Assembly (NCBI RefSeq): GCF_050003625.1
Contig: NC_134398.1
Coordinates: forward strand, 59,357,641 to 59,421,640
Length of the DNA: 64,000 bases
Origin: Haematobia irritans
Lineage: Eukaryota > Arthropoda > Insecta > Diptera > Muscidae
Direction of reading: 5' to 3'
The notes beneath the pieces were generated by a model, which saw only the letters and a list, made by a program, of their open reading frames with translations, was not told the DNA's origin and searched no databases. The position numbers were made by a program, and so were the translations under genes. Positions 1-11,136 of this stretch are shown here, piece after piece. The number at the start of each line of letters is the position of its first letter. Within the stretch, counting starts at the first letter, position 1.

Positions 1-245
1 AGTTAAAAATTGCAAAATAGTGTTTAGTAACATACGAAGTTCATGACGTGCGCATTATAAATTTATAAATTTATAAATTATTTAAGAAATTCTTAACTAT
101 TTTGTGGGACACACGAATTTAGTAAATCTTTTTACTTCATTTGTGTATAATTGTTCCTCATTATTTATTTAATTTTACAAACGTACACAAAACACGATTA
201 AAGTTAAGAAAATGCTTTAGTATAGGGTTCACTTTTTTGAGCGCA
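1..245 (+). repeat. MITE family G relic (right part)
   Basis: The first 245 bases align, with many small gaps, to 57495-57782: both carry ACATACGAAGTTCATG, then an AACTATTTTGTGG segment, then a GTTCACTTTTTT..GAG end. The left part of the element lies outside the window. No coding sequence is seen. Confidence 0.6.
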
Positions 246-1490
246 CTATAACGTAACCCAACCTAACTTCATTTACACCGCAACATATATTGTTGCGATA
301 ACCCCTCACAAAAATCGATTTTATATTTTTTTAGAGCTACATTTTATTTGAACAGTACAAAAATTCAAAATTTAACTTCCATGTTTTCATGTATTGTCAA
401 ATTCACACTTACGTCTCAACTAAGGTTGCTAAGCTTAATTCTAAATTTAAATTGTATACAAATCAAAACTTTTTCAATCTAACACTTGCCATTAATCAAT
501 TACAATGTCAATGTCAAACGGAATGTAAAACTACAAGCAAGTTAAAATGCCATTGTTATGTTTGGTTTAGCCACAGCAATTTCAATCCACCATATATCTC
601 AATGGGAATTAGGATAGAAATATTAAATCCCAGTAGTGAAAAAGCCAAAAAAGATTTAAAAGAAAGCAAAGATTGAAAAAATTATAAGAGCGTTGTTTTA
701 ATTTCACGGAAAGCAAAATATAATCATAAATATAAGTGACTTGATCTTTAAACATTAAATATGTGGATCGTTAAAATTAAGATTTCATGCAATTTTCTGA
801 ATTTTAATTATTTATTTACTTAGTATTTGTTTTTTAAAGTTTGCACAGACAATTGTGCTATACCTTGGTAATCGCACACTTGTTTAGTTTTTTTTTTTAA
901 ATTCTAGTAATCCTTCAAGCTTTACATAATATTAACGACAAATTTCTTAAAAATAATATAATTCCAATTGAAATAAAGTGCATAATTTATTCTTTAAAAA
1001 AATTATTCTTTGAATTTAGGACGCGTATATTTGCAATTTTGTTTCCCTCCGTTAAAGTCATATGTCTTCGAAATAAGGCATTTTTAAAGTAAAGAAAAGC
1101 TTTTTAGTCTCAAAGACTGAGATAAAGACTCTTTGGCTTAAAGATAAAAATGGACTAAGACTTATTTTAATGATTTTGCATCTTTGTTTTAAAATCTTTT
1201 GAAATATTAAAGAAAATTTGTTTTACTTTGATATATATAACATAACAAGGCGATTTTAACTACTTAATATATCACAAAAAAAGAAAAAAAAATTGAAAAG
1301 TGAGACCTGTATCCTAGTTCTACATATATAGAGCCTAGGTTTAAAAATAGATAGCTCCTTAAAAATTTTCCTTGGTTGAAAGAATAAATACAATGATGGA
1401 AGGCCAAAAAATTAAAAATATGTTTTGCGTTTGTTTTTATTAAATTGTAGACACATCCAGTGCAATAAGCCAGCGTTTACTACAGGAACC
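246..1490. other. AT-rich stretch with no recognised feature
   Basis: No motif, splice-like gene structure or repeat could be recognised. A 95-codon open frame at 389-676 has no recognisable domain and biased N/K/S/T composition typical of AT-rich noncoding DNA. An imperfect palindrome around 1310-1340 (TCCTAG..CTAGG) was noted only. Confidence 0.4.
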
Positions 1491-1494
1491 TTAT

Positions 1495-1566
1495 TCGTTG
1501 TGAAAAGCAAATGACAAACGATGTTCGTTTGGGAGGAAAGAATTATTTTTGGGCGTGTATATATTC
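1495..1566 (+). repeat. Dispersed repeat fragment (family J)
   Basis: This stretch and 44173-44250 share GAAAAGCAAATGA, an AAACGA..TTCG core, TCGTTTGGGAGGAAAGAAT and a GCGTGT terminus. It looks like one end of a TIR element; the opposite end was not found in either place. Confidence 0.4.
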
Positions 1567-1628
1567 TACCAAATAATTTACATGTAAACTATTCTAAATA
1601 AAGGCCCCAAAAAGATTTTAATTACCGC

Positions 1629-1856
1629 TTAAAGCAGAGTACTATGTTCAGTTTTCACGCTGAAAACCAGCTTGTTTTCACGGTTACTTTTTTAATTAAT
1701 TAATTTAGAAATATAAAATTATTTGCAATCAATTCCTTGGATCTTTTCCATTCATTATTTGGTAAGATTTGAGCAAAATATAAACGTATTCACAAATATA
1801 TTTGTACTTTTAATTTAGTGTTTTGGTGAAAACCCCGAACATAGTACTCACCTTAA
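1629..1856. mobile_element. TIR MITE (GAGTACTATGTTC ends)
   Basis: The inverted ends are GAGTACTATGTTCAG near 1637 and CGAACATAGTACTC near 1837-1850. TTAA lies just outside both ends (left CTTAAAGC, right CACCTTAAGG), but since the neighbouring MITE begins with the same AAGGTGAG motif the exact target duplication is uncertain. The interior is AT-rich and noncoding, so the element is non-autonomous. Confidence 0.65.
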
Positions 1857-2093
1857 GGTGAGTATTAAGTTCGAGTTTAGCCGCTAAAATCGCTAAAGTG
1901 AAAACTAAATCAGTAAGCAAAATGCATGAAATTATACATATTTGTTGCAGATTTTATTATAACTTGATGGGGAAAAGCCCAAACCAAATTTTCACAAAGT
2001 TTGTATTCCTTAAAATGGATTATTAAATAAAAGTAATCGTGAAAAAATGACGTTTTTAGCGGCTAAACTCGAACTTAATACCCACCTTTAGGA
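1853..2093. mobile_element. TIR MITE (AAGGTGAGTATTAAGTTCGAG ends)
   Basis: Long terminal inverted repeats run from AAGGTGAGTATTAAG through GAGTTTAGCCGCTAAAA on the left to TTTTAGCGGCTAAACTC..ACCTTTAGG on the right, about 33 bp per arm. A second copy is at 33038-33264 and an end fragment at 30596-30624. It abuts the preceding MITE and shares its terminal GGTGAGTA motif. Confidence 0.75.
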
Positions 2094-3130
2094 TTCACAC
2101 TAAACAAAACACACATAACATAATGGTTGCATAATTTACCAAGACAAATATTTGAAATGTCTTCATAGATATGCCTTAATAGAACTTAATAGTACAATTC
2201 GTCTAAACCAAATAAGTGGGTAATCTTTGAATATTTAACCCTTTGACTACGAAGAAAACACGGCTCGATAAAAGTAAGTAAGTTTTTCTTTCGGATACAT
2301 ATTCAAAAAAGACCTATTTAATAAGTAAAGTTTCGGCAAAATGTGCACAGAAAAAAAGTGTCTCGTAAATTTAAGAAGATTTTTACAATAATTTATTACA
2401 AGAAATTTTCAAAACTTTAGTTCATTTTTCGTATCTTCAACGAAAATTAACTACTCGAAAAGAAATTTTAAAATTCTAAGTAGCAATCGTTTAGTTCATG
2501 GCCTACAAAATACGATGGAAATTTCCTTAAAAAATTTCTTAACTGGTAGTTAAAAATTCGTTTGTCATGCTATAAAACTACTTGTAAAATATAAAGTACT
2601 TTCTAAATAATAAGTGCAATTTACTATAAGATTTTTTTTTTGTATGAGAAAATATTTTTTTTACGAAAAATGAACTTGAAAGTTGATAGCAAGTTCTTAC
2701 TGACAATTCCTATAGATAATAATTATAGCGTAGGGTTGTTTTTATATTTGTTCATTTAGTGGTTTGTGTGTGTGTTTGTTATTCGCGGATGGTTTATTTG
2801 GCTGGATGAGGTGTTGTTTTCAATAAAGGCACATGTATTTGTTTGTTGTAGGAATGTTTTGCATTTGCTGGGTTTTATTTGGCATGCTTCAGTTGTATAG
2901 TTGGCGTGGGCTGTTGCATATTTTAAGCAGCTATACAACAAGGGAATATAAAGGCATGCAATATTTTGGATTTTTTAGACATATATTGGTGTTTGTTTAT
3001 TAAACCTTTTAAATGAAAGTTATTAATATTTTATCGGTAGTTTAAAAAAAAGTTATTAAGAATTTTTAGGAAAGTATGTTGAAATTGAAAGTGTATTGAA
3101 ATGTTTATTATTCAATGTAAAAAATTAATA
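2094..3130. other. AT-rich stretch; GT-rich patch near 2757-2900
   Basis: No gene or element end is recognised. A TTAACCCTTTGACTACG string near 2236 resembles a piggyBac-type left end, but no matching right end was found. 2757-2900 is GT-rich on the plus strand; the open frame opposite it looks compositional. Confidence 0.4.
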
Positions 3131-3141
3131 TTCAATTCCAG

Positions 3142-4080
3142 ATGAATTTGGAAAATTTTTGTTATATCTCAGCGTATAGTTTAGACATAAATTGGTAAGT
3201 ATTTTTTAATATGGCTTTCTTTTAAAAAGAATATTTTTTATGTATATTATTATTTGTTAATTTTTTTTTTGCTTGTACACCAATTTAATGTTTTTCTTCC
3301 TTGTAAAAGCAATATTTAATTTCAGAGCAACTCCATATGGATTCGAACAAATTTAAAAAATAGAGAATTGGTAAGTTTTCTTTTAAAAATTGGGTTTCTT
3401 TCAACTAGAATATTTACGTTTTTATTTTATCATTAAAATTACAGGTTTTTAATAACTTATTTTATTATTTCATTAATCAATTTTTTTGGAAACCAATGTA
3501 ATATTTTTTAAGTAAAAGACAAATATTTAAATTCAGAATAACCCCTTAAAAATTTGGACAAATTTTTAGTACTCCTTTGTCTGTAATTTAATAGTGAAAA
3601 TAAGGATTCTTTAACTTTCTTTTAACCCTGGACAGTTATCCTAATTTTTTGTACATTAACGTCATCCTACGTCATTTGGACTACGGCTCATTTCAAGACG
3701 CTATAATTTTCATCGTGAGCGAAAAAGTGACCCAACTTGAATTTATTTGCTTATTCAATTTGGTTTTAATTAGTCTAAAACAAAAATTCATAAAACGGTC
3801 GAAGTAGTATCACTTAAATTTACCATATCCCAATAGACCAAAATGCATTTTTAGTAGGAAATGAAATTACGTGTCGTAATTTTGACGAATGATGACTGTC
3901 TAGGGTTAACCAGAATATTTGGTTTTTTATTCATATTATTATTTTTTTCATTAGATTTTTTGGAAACCTATTTAACAATTTTATTTAATGTAAAAAATAA
4001 ATATTTAATTTCAGAGTAACCCAAATAAATTTGGGAAACATTTTATATTTCCCCTCAGCGTACAATTTAATAGAGAATTG
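3142..4080 (+). repeat. Tandem array of four exon-like cassettes
   Basis: Four diverged units of about 184-211 bp each carry an acceptor-like segment (ATTTAATTTCAG or ATTCAATTCCAG), a short exon-like block, and a donor GGTAAGT. The blocks are 3142-3194 (53 nt), 3326-3370 (45 nt), 3537-3601 (65 nt, donor lost: GT replaced) and 4015-4080 (66 nt). Blocks 2 and 4 have lengths divisible by three, are open in the same frame, begin S-N and end N-R-E-L; block 3 hits a stop in that frame. The gap between blocks 3 and 4 is long only because a MITE (3622-3909) sits there; removing it gives a 194-bp period. Similarity also extends into the intron-like sequence (TTTTTTGGAAACC, AATGTAAAA..AATATTTAATT). They may be duplicated exons of a host gene whose body lies elsewhere, a noncoding RNA, or a satellite that mimics splice sites. 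No flanking coding exon was identified. Confidence 0.55.
3622..3909. mobile_element. TTAA-flanked piggyBac-type MITE
   Basis: The element occupies 3626-3905 between TTAA duplicates (3622-3625 and 3906-3909). The ends are CCCTGGACAGT and ACTGTCTAGGG, inverted with one mismatch. TTAA targets with CCC-starting ends are diagnostic of the piggyBac superfamily. The 280-bp interior is noncoding. Confidence 0.85.
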
Positions 4081-4225
4081 GTAAGTTTTATCACATCGAT
4101 AACAACACAGTTTTATGAGTTTTTATAGAATACTTCATTATTTCTCTAATTGAAAAGTTGAATTCCTTACACCATTTTATAAAATGCCCCCAAATATGGT
4201 AAGTTACAAGCTAAAATGAAGAATT

Positions 4226-5751
4226 AACAAGTATATACGGTCGTAAGTTCGGGCAGGCCGAAGTTTATGTACCCTCCATCATGGATTGCGTAGAAACTTC
4301 TTCTAAACACTGTCATCCACAATCGAATTACTTAAGTTGCGGTAACGCTTGCCGATGGCAAGGTATCTTAAAACCTCTTAACACCATCTTCTCAATTGTA
4401 TGAAAGTCCATAAGTGGTATATATTAAATCAAAAAATATCGATCCAATACGTATATAATTCAGTTTGACAAAGTAGACATAAAATTTTGACAAAATTTTC
4501 TTCAGAAATAAAATTTTAACAAAATTTTCGATAGAAATAAAATTTTCACAAAATTTTCTATAGAAATAAAAATTTTGACAAAATTTTCTATAGAAAGAAA
4601 ATTTTGACAAAAATTTCTACAGACACAAAATTTTAACAAAATTTTCTATAGAAATAAAATCTTGGTAGATTATGAACCGAATAAAATTTGAACAAAATAA
4701 TGAAAATTTTATTATGAACGGAATAAAATTTTAACAAAATTTTCTCTAGAAATAAAATTTTGACAAAATTTTCTATAGAAATAAAATTTTGACAAAATTT
4801 TCTATAGAAATAAAATTTTGGTAGATTATTTTGGCTCTAGTGGAAACCATGATTATGAACCGATATGGACCAATTTTTGTGTGATTGGACCAATTTTGGT
4901 ATGGTTCTTAGCGACCATATACTAACACCACGTTCCTAATTTGAACCGGATCGGATGAATTTTGCTCCTCCTAGAGCTCCGGAGGTCAAATCTGGAGAAC
5001 GTTTTATATGGGGGCTATATATAATTATGGACCGATATGGACCAATTCTGGCACGGTTGTTAAAGATCATATACTAACACCATGTTCCAAATTACAACCG
5101 GATTGGACGAAATTTGCTTCTCTTGGAGACTTCGCAAGCCAAATCTGGGGATCGGTTTATATGGGGGCTATATATAATTATGGACCGATGTGGACCAATT
5201 TTTGCATGTTTATTAGAGACCATATACCAACATCATGTACCAAATTTCAGCCGGATCGGATGAAAATTTCTTCCCTTTGAGGCTCCGCAAGCCAAATCTG
5301 GGGATCGGTTTATATAGGGGCTATATATAATTATGGACCGATGTGGACCAATTTTTGCATGGTTGTTAGAGACCATATACCAACACCATGTACCAAATTT
5401 CAGCCGGATCGGATGAAATATGCTTCTGTTAGATGCTCCACAAGCCAAATCTGAGGGTCCCTTTATATGGGGGCTATACGTAAAAGTGGACCGATATGGC
5501 CCATTTTCAATACCATCCGACCTACATCAATAATAACTACTTGTGCCAAGTTTCAAGACGATAGCTTGTTTCGTTCGGAAGTTATCGTGATTTCAACAGA
5601 CGGACGGACGGACGGACATGTTTAGATCAACTCAGAATTTCACCACGACCCAGAATATATATACTTTATGGGGTCTTAGAGCAATATTTCGATGTGTTAC
5701 AAACGGAATTACAAAGTTAATATACCCCCATCCTATGATGGAGGGTATAAA
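4226..5751 (+). mobile_element. HINE/mini-me-like element, family A (copy A1)
   Basis: The left end is AACAAGTATATACGG with the palindromic AGTTCGGGCAGGCCGAA, then a TGTACCCTCCATCATGG subterminal repeat. A 29-bp minisatellite (4478-4832) and four 153-bp units follow; GGACCGAT recurs at 5029, 5182, 5335 and 5488. A GACG array lies at 5598-5618. The core AGAATATATATAC and CGATGTGTTACAAACGGAA precede the right hairpin TATACCCCCATCC..GGAGGGTATA (5721-5749). The layout matches known dipteran mini-me / DINE-1-like Helentron-associated elements. No Rep/helicase coding is present, so it is non-autonomous. Confidence 0.8.
4478..4832 (+). repeat. 29-bp minisatellite inside HINE-A1
   Basis: The unit ATAAAATTTTGACAAAATTT plus TCTATAGAA repeats about a dozen times with point changes. 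The same unit appears in HINE-A7 (60945-61400) and at 29380-30118 behind a family B left end. Confidence 0.85.
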
Positions 5752-7129
5752 AAATTATATTTCATTACATGGTGTTAATTTTTAACAATTTTCATTATTG
5801 CTTGCTTGCTGTTTCGCGTGGTCACAATTTTTATTCACAAAAAAACCATGTATTAAGAATTTTCATCATAAGTTGTTATAATAAAGTAATTTTGCTTAAA
5901 GAAAGTTTAATTTTAATGTATGGAAATTTTCATATTTGTAAAACGGTTTGTTGTTCGTTTAATTATTTAATTTCTCTGTACTGTGAAATGATTGATTTAA
6001 AAATAGTTTAGTCGTCGACATTTTAAAGAGACTGTTACGCAAATTTTATTATCGGGTTTCCCAAAAAATAAGCAAGTAAACCAAAATAATACAGACTTTT
6101 TAACTTGGTAGGGGTATATAAATCTTATGGTGTTGTAAAAATGAACTAAAATACAATGTTATAGATGAACTACAGTTAAGTTCATTTTGCAATGGAAAAG
6201 GGTTCGCTGTTTTTTCAGTGTGAACAAATAGTTCCTTCTATGAGAAATTTCATGGAACACTCGTCCTCAAAGGACGAAATTCATTACAAAATACATCACG
6301 CGAATAAGCAAGTGTACATGGTCATGCGTGGATGATTTTGAACGCTTTGTAAAAGCTTTCTCTCAAACCAATTTTAGTGTGAACAAATTTTGTTTCTTTT
6401 TCCTATAAGCCAGAAAGAGTTTAAGGTTTTTTGGGGTAATAATAGTTATGAGTATCCATACATTACGCACAATTCACGGAAATAAATAAAATTCGAAATG
6501 TACTAGAAAAGTAGTTTTCCAAAGAGGATAATTAATATAACCAAATATCATACAATTTGTTATCTACATACATACAACATAATACTCTTCAATACAATAT
6601 TCTAACATTTTTACAAGCAAACAAAAAATATGTAGATAGCACCCAGCAGCATAAAAACTTACCTTAGTGTATATCATATATATATTTATGAACTTGTTCT
6701 TATTGAAATTCATATAAGCTAACCCTCATTGAAATATGCAAAATTGCATAAAAATAATGGATATGCCTTTTCTATGATTTACAAGTTTTTTAATTTGCTT
6801 TTGTAGACTGATAAATTTCTGAAGTCCTTTCACTTGAATGAATTTTATGTAAACATTTGTAAAACTAACTTTAAAAATGTAGCAATCGAACTTATTGTTT
6901 TATTTTTATTTAATTGTCTCTTATAGCATTTTTATATTAAGCAATAAAAATAGGTAAACAATAGATGTAAAGAAAACATCCTATATGTAACATACATATA
7001 TGTGATATGAGAAGACTTGAGTACAGACTTGATGATATTTGATTAGGTAGTTTTCATATTTGTACAATATATTCATTTCTTCAAAGAAAGCATAGTCATG
7101 GAATTTTCCATAAAGTTGAAAACTAAATT
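5752..7129. other. AT-rich stretch; possible MITE end near 6200
   Basis: No gene is recognised. Around 6150-6225 the sequence GTTCATTTTGC..TTTTTTCAGTGTG resembles one end of the CACTGAAAAAA-type MITEs seen elsewhere in the window, but no partner end could be assigned. Confidence 0.4.
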
Positions 7130-7629
7130 TTTATACCCTCCATCATAGGATGGGGGTATATTAACTTTGTCATTCCGTTTGTAACACATCGAAATATTGC
7201 TCTACGACCCCATAAAGTATATATATATTCTGGGTCGTGGTGAAATTCTGAGTCGATCTAAGCATGTCCGTCCGTCCGTCCGTCCGTCTGTTGAAATCAC
7301 GCTAACTTCCGAACGAAACAAGCTATCGACTTGAAACTTGGCACAAGTAGTTGTTATCGATGTAGGTCGGACGGTATTGAAAATGGGCCATATCGGTCCA
7401 CTTTTACGTATAGCCCCCATATAAACCGATCCCCAGATTTGGCTTGTGGAGCCTCTAACAGAAGCATATTCCATCCGATCCGGCTGAAATTTGGTATATG
7501 GTGTTGGTATATGGTCTCTAACAACCATCGATTGTGGATGACAGTGTTTAGAAGAAGTTTCTACGCAATCCATGATGGAGGGTACATAAGCTTCGGCCTG
7601 GCCGAACTTACGGCCGTATATACTTGTTT
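7130..7629 (-). mobile_element. HINE family A, short copy (A2)
   Basis: This is a compact copy with both ends: hairpin TATACCCTCCATCATAGG..GGGGGTATA at 7133-7160, GTCC array at 7267-7290, a single 153-bp unit, and the left end read in reverse (CCGAACTTACGGCCGTATA..CTTG) ending near 7628. It is the smallest complete example of the architecture here, about 500 bp. Confidence 0.8.
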
Positions 7630-7941
7630 AAAAATAACAACAAATTGTAGAAAATTAGGACAAGGTCGAGAAACATGACATAAGCACTCCATCATTACAT
7701 CCTAAATTACTATGTCGCCAGGGTATCTGCATGGCTATCGTAATATTGGTTCTACTAGTTAGCTGACACGAAATTGGTCCAAACTCACAAAAAGGAAAAC
7801 CCAGCTACATGATATTTGTTTTTTTTTTTGACAGTTCAGAGTATTGGTTTAATCATTTGCTTTTGATGGATTGCATTATAACAAAATCGAAGAGTACGTT
7901 AAGTTATTCAGACTTTTTATGGAAAATGACATTCTACTTAA
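7630..7941. other. No recognised feature
   Basis: This 310-bp gap between two HINE-A copies has no recognisable motif. Confidence 0.4.
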
Positions 7942-8113
7942 AACAAGTATATACGGCCGTAAGTACGGACAGACCGAATCTTATGTACCCTCCACCATGG
8001 ATTGCGTAGAAACTTCTATGTTACTATAGACTGTCATCCACAATCGAATTAATTGGGTTGTGGTAACACTTCCGCGATGGTAAGGTATTTTAAAACTTCC
8101 TAATATTGTATTC

Positions 8114-8212
8114 TAACCCCCATATTCATAAAAGTTAACGTAAATTTTAAACCCACTATTACCATAAAAATTCCTTCGATAAACTGTTTGTAAATTACTA
8201 TGAATATGGGTA
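8114..8212. mobile_element. Miniature TIR element (about 97 bp)
   Basis: The inverted ends are CCCATATTCATA and TATGAATATGGG, flanked by TA. The interior AAAGTTAACGTAAATTTTAA..CTATTACCAT recurs in diverged form at 56107-56192. Confidence 0.65.
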
Positions 8213-8629
8213 TAAATTGTTAGTCCATACGAGGTATATATTAGATAAAAAAGGCCGATTAAATACCTATATAATTTAGTTCTTGATCAGTATATATAGG
8301 GGAATCTATAAATAATTACGAACCGATATGAATTTTTCGGCGGTAGTTAGAGAGCCAGAAGTGTAACATGGGGGATATGGGCCAATTTTTGTGTGATTAG
8401 TACCAAATTTTAGCACAATCAAACTATAGACCGATATGGACCAATTTTGGCGTGGTTGTTACTTGTCGTACAATAACACAATATACAAAATCTCAGCTGA
8501 ATCGGATTAAATTATCTCCTGCAAAAGGAGCCGGAGGTCAAATCAGAGGATCGGTTTGTATGGGGGGTATATATAATTATGGACCGATATGGACCAATTT
8601 GTACATGGTTGTTAATGGCCACATTCTTA

Positions 8630-8974
8630 AGTTAGTTTAGGTGGCAGCCCAATGTATCAGGCTCACTTTGACTATTCAGTCCATTGTGATACCACATTGG
8701 TGAACTTCTCTCTTATCACTGAGAGCTGTCCGATTTCATGTTAAGCTCAATGACAAGGGACCTCCTTTTTATAGCCGAGTCCGAACGGCGTTCCACATTG
8801 CAGTGAAACCTCTTAGAGAAGCTTTTTGAAACCCTCAGAAATGTCACCAGCATTCCTGAGGTGGGATAATCCACCGCTGAAAAACTTTTTGGTGTTCGGC
8901 CGAAGCAGGATTCCAACCGACGACCTTGTGTATGCAAGGCGGGCGTGCTAACCATTGCACCACGGTGGCTCCCT
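8630..8974 (-). mobile_element. tRNA-derived SINE, full length (copy 1)
   Basis: Read on the minus strand, the element begins GGAGCCACCGTGGTGCAATG, with an A box (TGGTGCAATGG) and a slightly decayed B box, and ends in ..GGGCTGCCACCTAAAC. It interrupts HINE-A3 between ATGGCCACATTCTTA (8615-8629) and ATGACCATATTCTTA (8975-8989), a 15-bp target duplication with two mismatches. The 3' tail matches the LINE at 12.1-14.5 kb. Length is about 345 bp. Confidence 0.9.
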
Positions 8975-9237
8975 ATGACCATATTCTTACACCATGTACC
9001 AAATCTCAACCGGTTCGGATGAAATTTTCTCATCCAAAAGGATGCGCAAGCAATTTCTGGGGATGGGTTTATATGAGGGCTATAATAAATATGGACCGAT
9101 ATGGACCAATGTCTGTATGGGTCTTAGATACAATATATTAACATAACATACAAAATTTCAAACTGATCGGATGAAAGTTGCATTTCCAAGAGACTCCGAA
9201 AACAAAATCTGAGTATCGGTTTATATGAGGGGCTATA

Positions 9238-9975
9238 TATTACACTAGTTTACACTGAAAATGTACATTTGATGACAGGTGACTTTTCTTATGCATTTTG
9301 ATTTGCTGAATTCGAAAAAAAAAATTTAAAAAAAAAATTATGGAACAGTTTTTGAGATATCCCGTTATTTTTAGTTTTTCGCTCTTTTTTCACTAAACAA
9401 ATTATATCTTTAGTTAGCAATGTCCGATTATATCGTTGATACTTAAATTAAAGGTACTGAAATTACGAATAATCGTGTGTAATTGGATCTGTTATAAGTT
9501 AAGTGGATCAAAAACTATCGATGCAAAAAGGCAAATATAAACAAAATCATGTTTTTCAGTGACTCATCCATCCAATTCGGCGTCTTCAAACTTTTTTGGT
9601 GGTCTTCCACGTTCTTCATTTCTCACATCAAAATCATTATTTCTGAACCGTTGAAACCATCTTTTGCAAGTTGCTTCTGATAGAGCATGACGACAATATG
9701 CCTCGACAAGCATTCGATGCAACCCTGCAGCACTTTTCTTCAAATGAAAACAAAATATTAATACTTTCCGCAAATCATCACTTTGTGGTACCAAATGCGA
9801 CATTTTTAACACGATGAAAAAATATGATGTTGTCTGTTCAATGACTTCATGTATACTAAATATTTTTCACAGATGTCATAGAAAACAAACAAAACAAAAT
9901 AAGGGCTCGTTCACAAGAAATGTTCCCTATCGAGACATATGTATGTTGATGCTCACTTCATTCCGGTATACCTGG
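9238..9975 (-). mobile_element. Mauritiana-type mariner fragment in HINE-A3
   Basis: The 5' terminal repeat in minus orientation begins CCAGGTATACCGGAATGAAG (right boundary 9975) next to a TA at 9976-9977. The HINE sequence resumes directly after. The 3' part of the transposon is missing and replaced by unrelated AT-rich sequence, itself bounded by CACTGAAAA (9253) and TTTTCAGTG (9561), suggesting a further MITE insertion. Confidence 0.65.
9564..9812 (-). pseudogene. Mariner (mauritiana subfamily) transposase, N-terminal piece
   Basis: The frame encodes about 80 residues with the sequence VLIFCFHLKKSAAGLHRMLV followed by a second helix-turn-helix region (CKRWFQRFRNNDFDV) and GRPPKKFEDAEL. 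This is the N-terminal DNA-binding domain of mauritiana-subfamily mariners such as Mos1. The likely native start is the methionine before S-H-L-V-P-Q (near 9803). The catalytic DD34D domain is entirely absent because the sequence is replaced after DAELDG. It is a dead fragment. Its 5' UTR runs to the terminal repeat at 9975, about 165 bp upstream, normal for mariners. Confidence 0.85.
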
Positions 9976-10143
9976 TATATATAATCATGGACCGATATGA
10001 ACCAATTTTTGCATAGGTGTTAAAGGTTCGGATGAAATTTACTTCCTGAAGAGGCTCCGCAATTCAAATCTTGAGGTCGGTTTATATGAGGGCTATACGT
10101 AAACGTTGAATGTCAAAGTTAATATATGGTGGAGGGTATAAAA

Positions 10144-10570
10144 ATGTCGCACATATCGTCATTTTATTATTATAAAATATTTTGGACATATATGAGTGCA
10201 TTCATTTTAGGTATGGGCCGAATACATTAATGAAGCTCCCCAAAAATAGCGATATACTTAAGAATATTATTCTCATAATTAAACTGAGGTATTTTGATTA
10301 TGGTTTCATAAGACTACTATTATTTCAGGGAGTATTTATAATTTAATTGTAAAAAAGAATTAAGAAAAGTTAAGAGAGGGGAACAAATTCACCCACACAG
10401 CTGATAAGTTATCGGATACGTTTTAATAATATTAATAAATAAAAAGTAGCATTTAATCATGTGTTCATTACCAAATCTTTAATAAAAAGTGTAATAAAGT
10501 AGATGATGGGAAATAAATTATGATTGTCCAAGTAATGTTTAATTATATTTATATGTATTTCTATTCCTTG
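10144..10570. other. No recognised feature
   Basis: AT-rich sequence with no element end or coding motif recognised. Confidence 0.4.
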
Positions 10571-10571
10571 A

Positions 10572-11132
10572 TATCCCAGCAAACAATTTGGAAGTTCTTT
10601 TAAAGGCACAACATTAAAAGCACTTCCAAAAATGTTCTCCCGAAGATAATCTTTATTTTGTCTACACAGGAAGTTATTTTGATTAAATTTTTTTTATAAC
10701 TTGCGTTTTCATATTTTTAAACACTTTTTTGTTTCAAATAGGTTAAGAACAGAGTAAGAATTAATAAAATGGTACAAATTATTTAAATTTTTAAAAAAAT
10801 GCTAAATCCATTCTAGAAAAATTGCAAATTTAAAAAAAAAAAAATGATGTCAAGCTTTTCAAGCTAGCGCATTAAAAATCATAAAAAAAATTATTTATTT
10901 TGCAAAATATCACAAAATTTTTCAATTCACATCCAAAACACGGAATTCGGATCACACCATAAGAAGAAGAATACAAATTCAATGTAACGGCTGTTGAAAT
11001 GGTGGACATCCGTCCTATGACAAGCCTAACATATGTTAAATTCATCGCTTCTGCGCCAATTGTGCACAGCTTCCGCATCCACAAAGAACATTTTCACTAC
11101 TTTTTTGGCAAAGCTTTTTGTGCTGGGATGTA
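10572..11132. mobile_element. Possible TIR element with CCCAGCA ends
   Basis: ATCCCAGCAAACAA near 10572 and TTTGTGCTGGGAT near 11120-11132 form short inverted ends. The interior has an open frame of 70 codons on the minus strand without a recognisable domain. Support is modest because the arms are short. Confidence 0.4.
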
Positions 11133-11136
11133 TACA

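Larger units (their letters stand above)
7942..10143 (+). mobile_element. HINE family A (A3) carrying later insertions
   Basis: The left end AACAAGTATATACGGCCG begins at 7942 and the sequence follows the A1 plan. It is interrupted by a small MITE (8114-8212), a SINE (8630-8974) and a mariner fragment (about 9238-9975). It resumes at 9978 (ATATAATCATGGACCGATA) and ends in GGTGGAGGGTATAAAA at about 10141. The GTCY array and most of the right half are deleted. Confidence 0.7.

Noticed and set aside
389..676. 95-codon open frame as a gene
   Set aside because: No recognisable domain; AT-driven composition; no splice or promoter support.
2235..2260. Another TTAA piggyBac-type MITE (TTAACCCTTTGACTACG)
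   Set aside because: No inverted partner end with TTAA could be found within a reasonable distance.
4860..5510. CRISPR-like array
   Set aside because: The 153-bp tandem units have no spacer pattern, and the context is a eukaryotic transposon.
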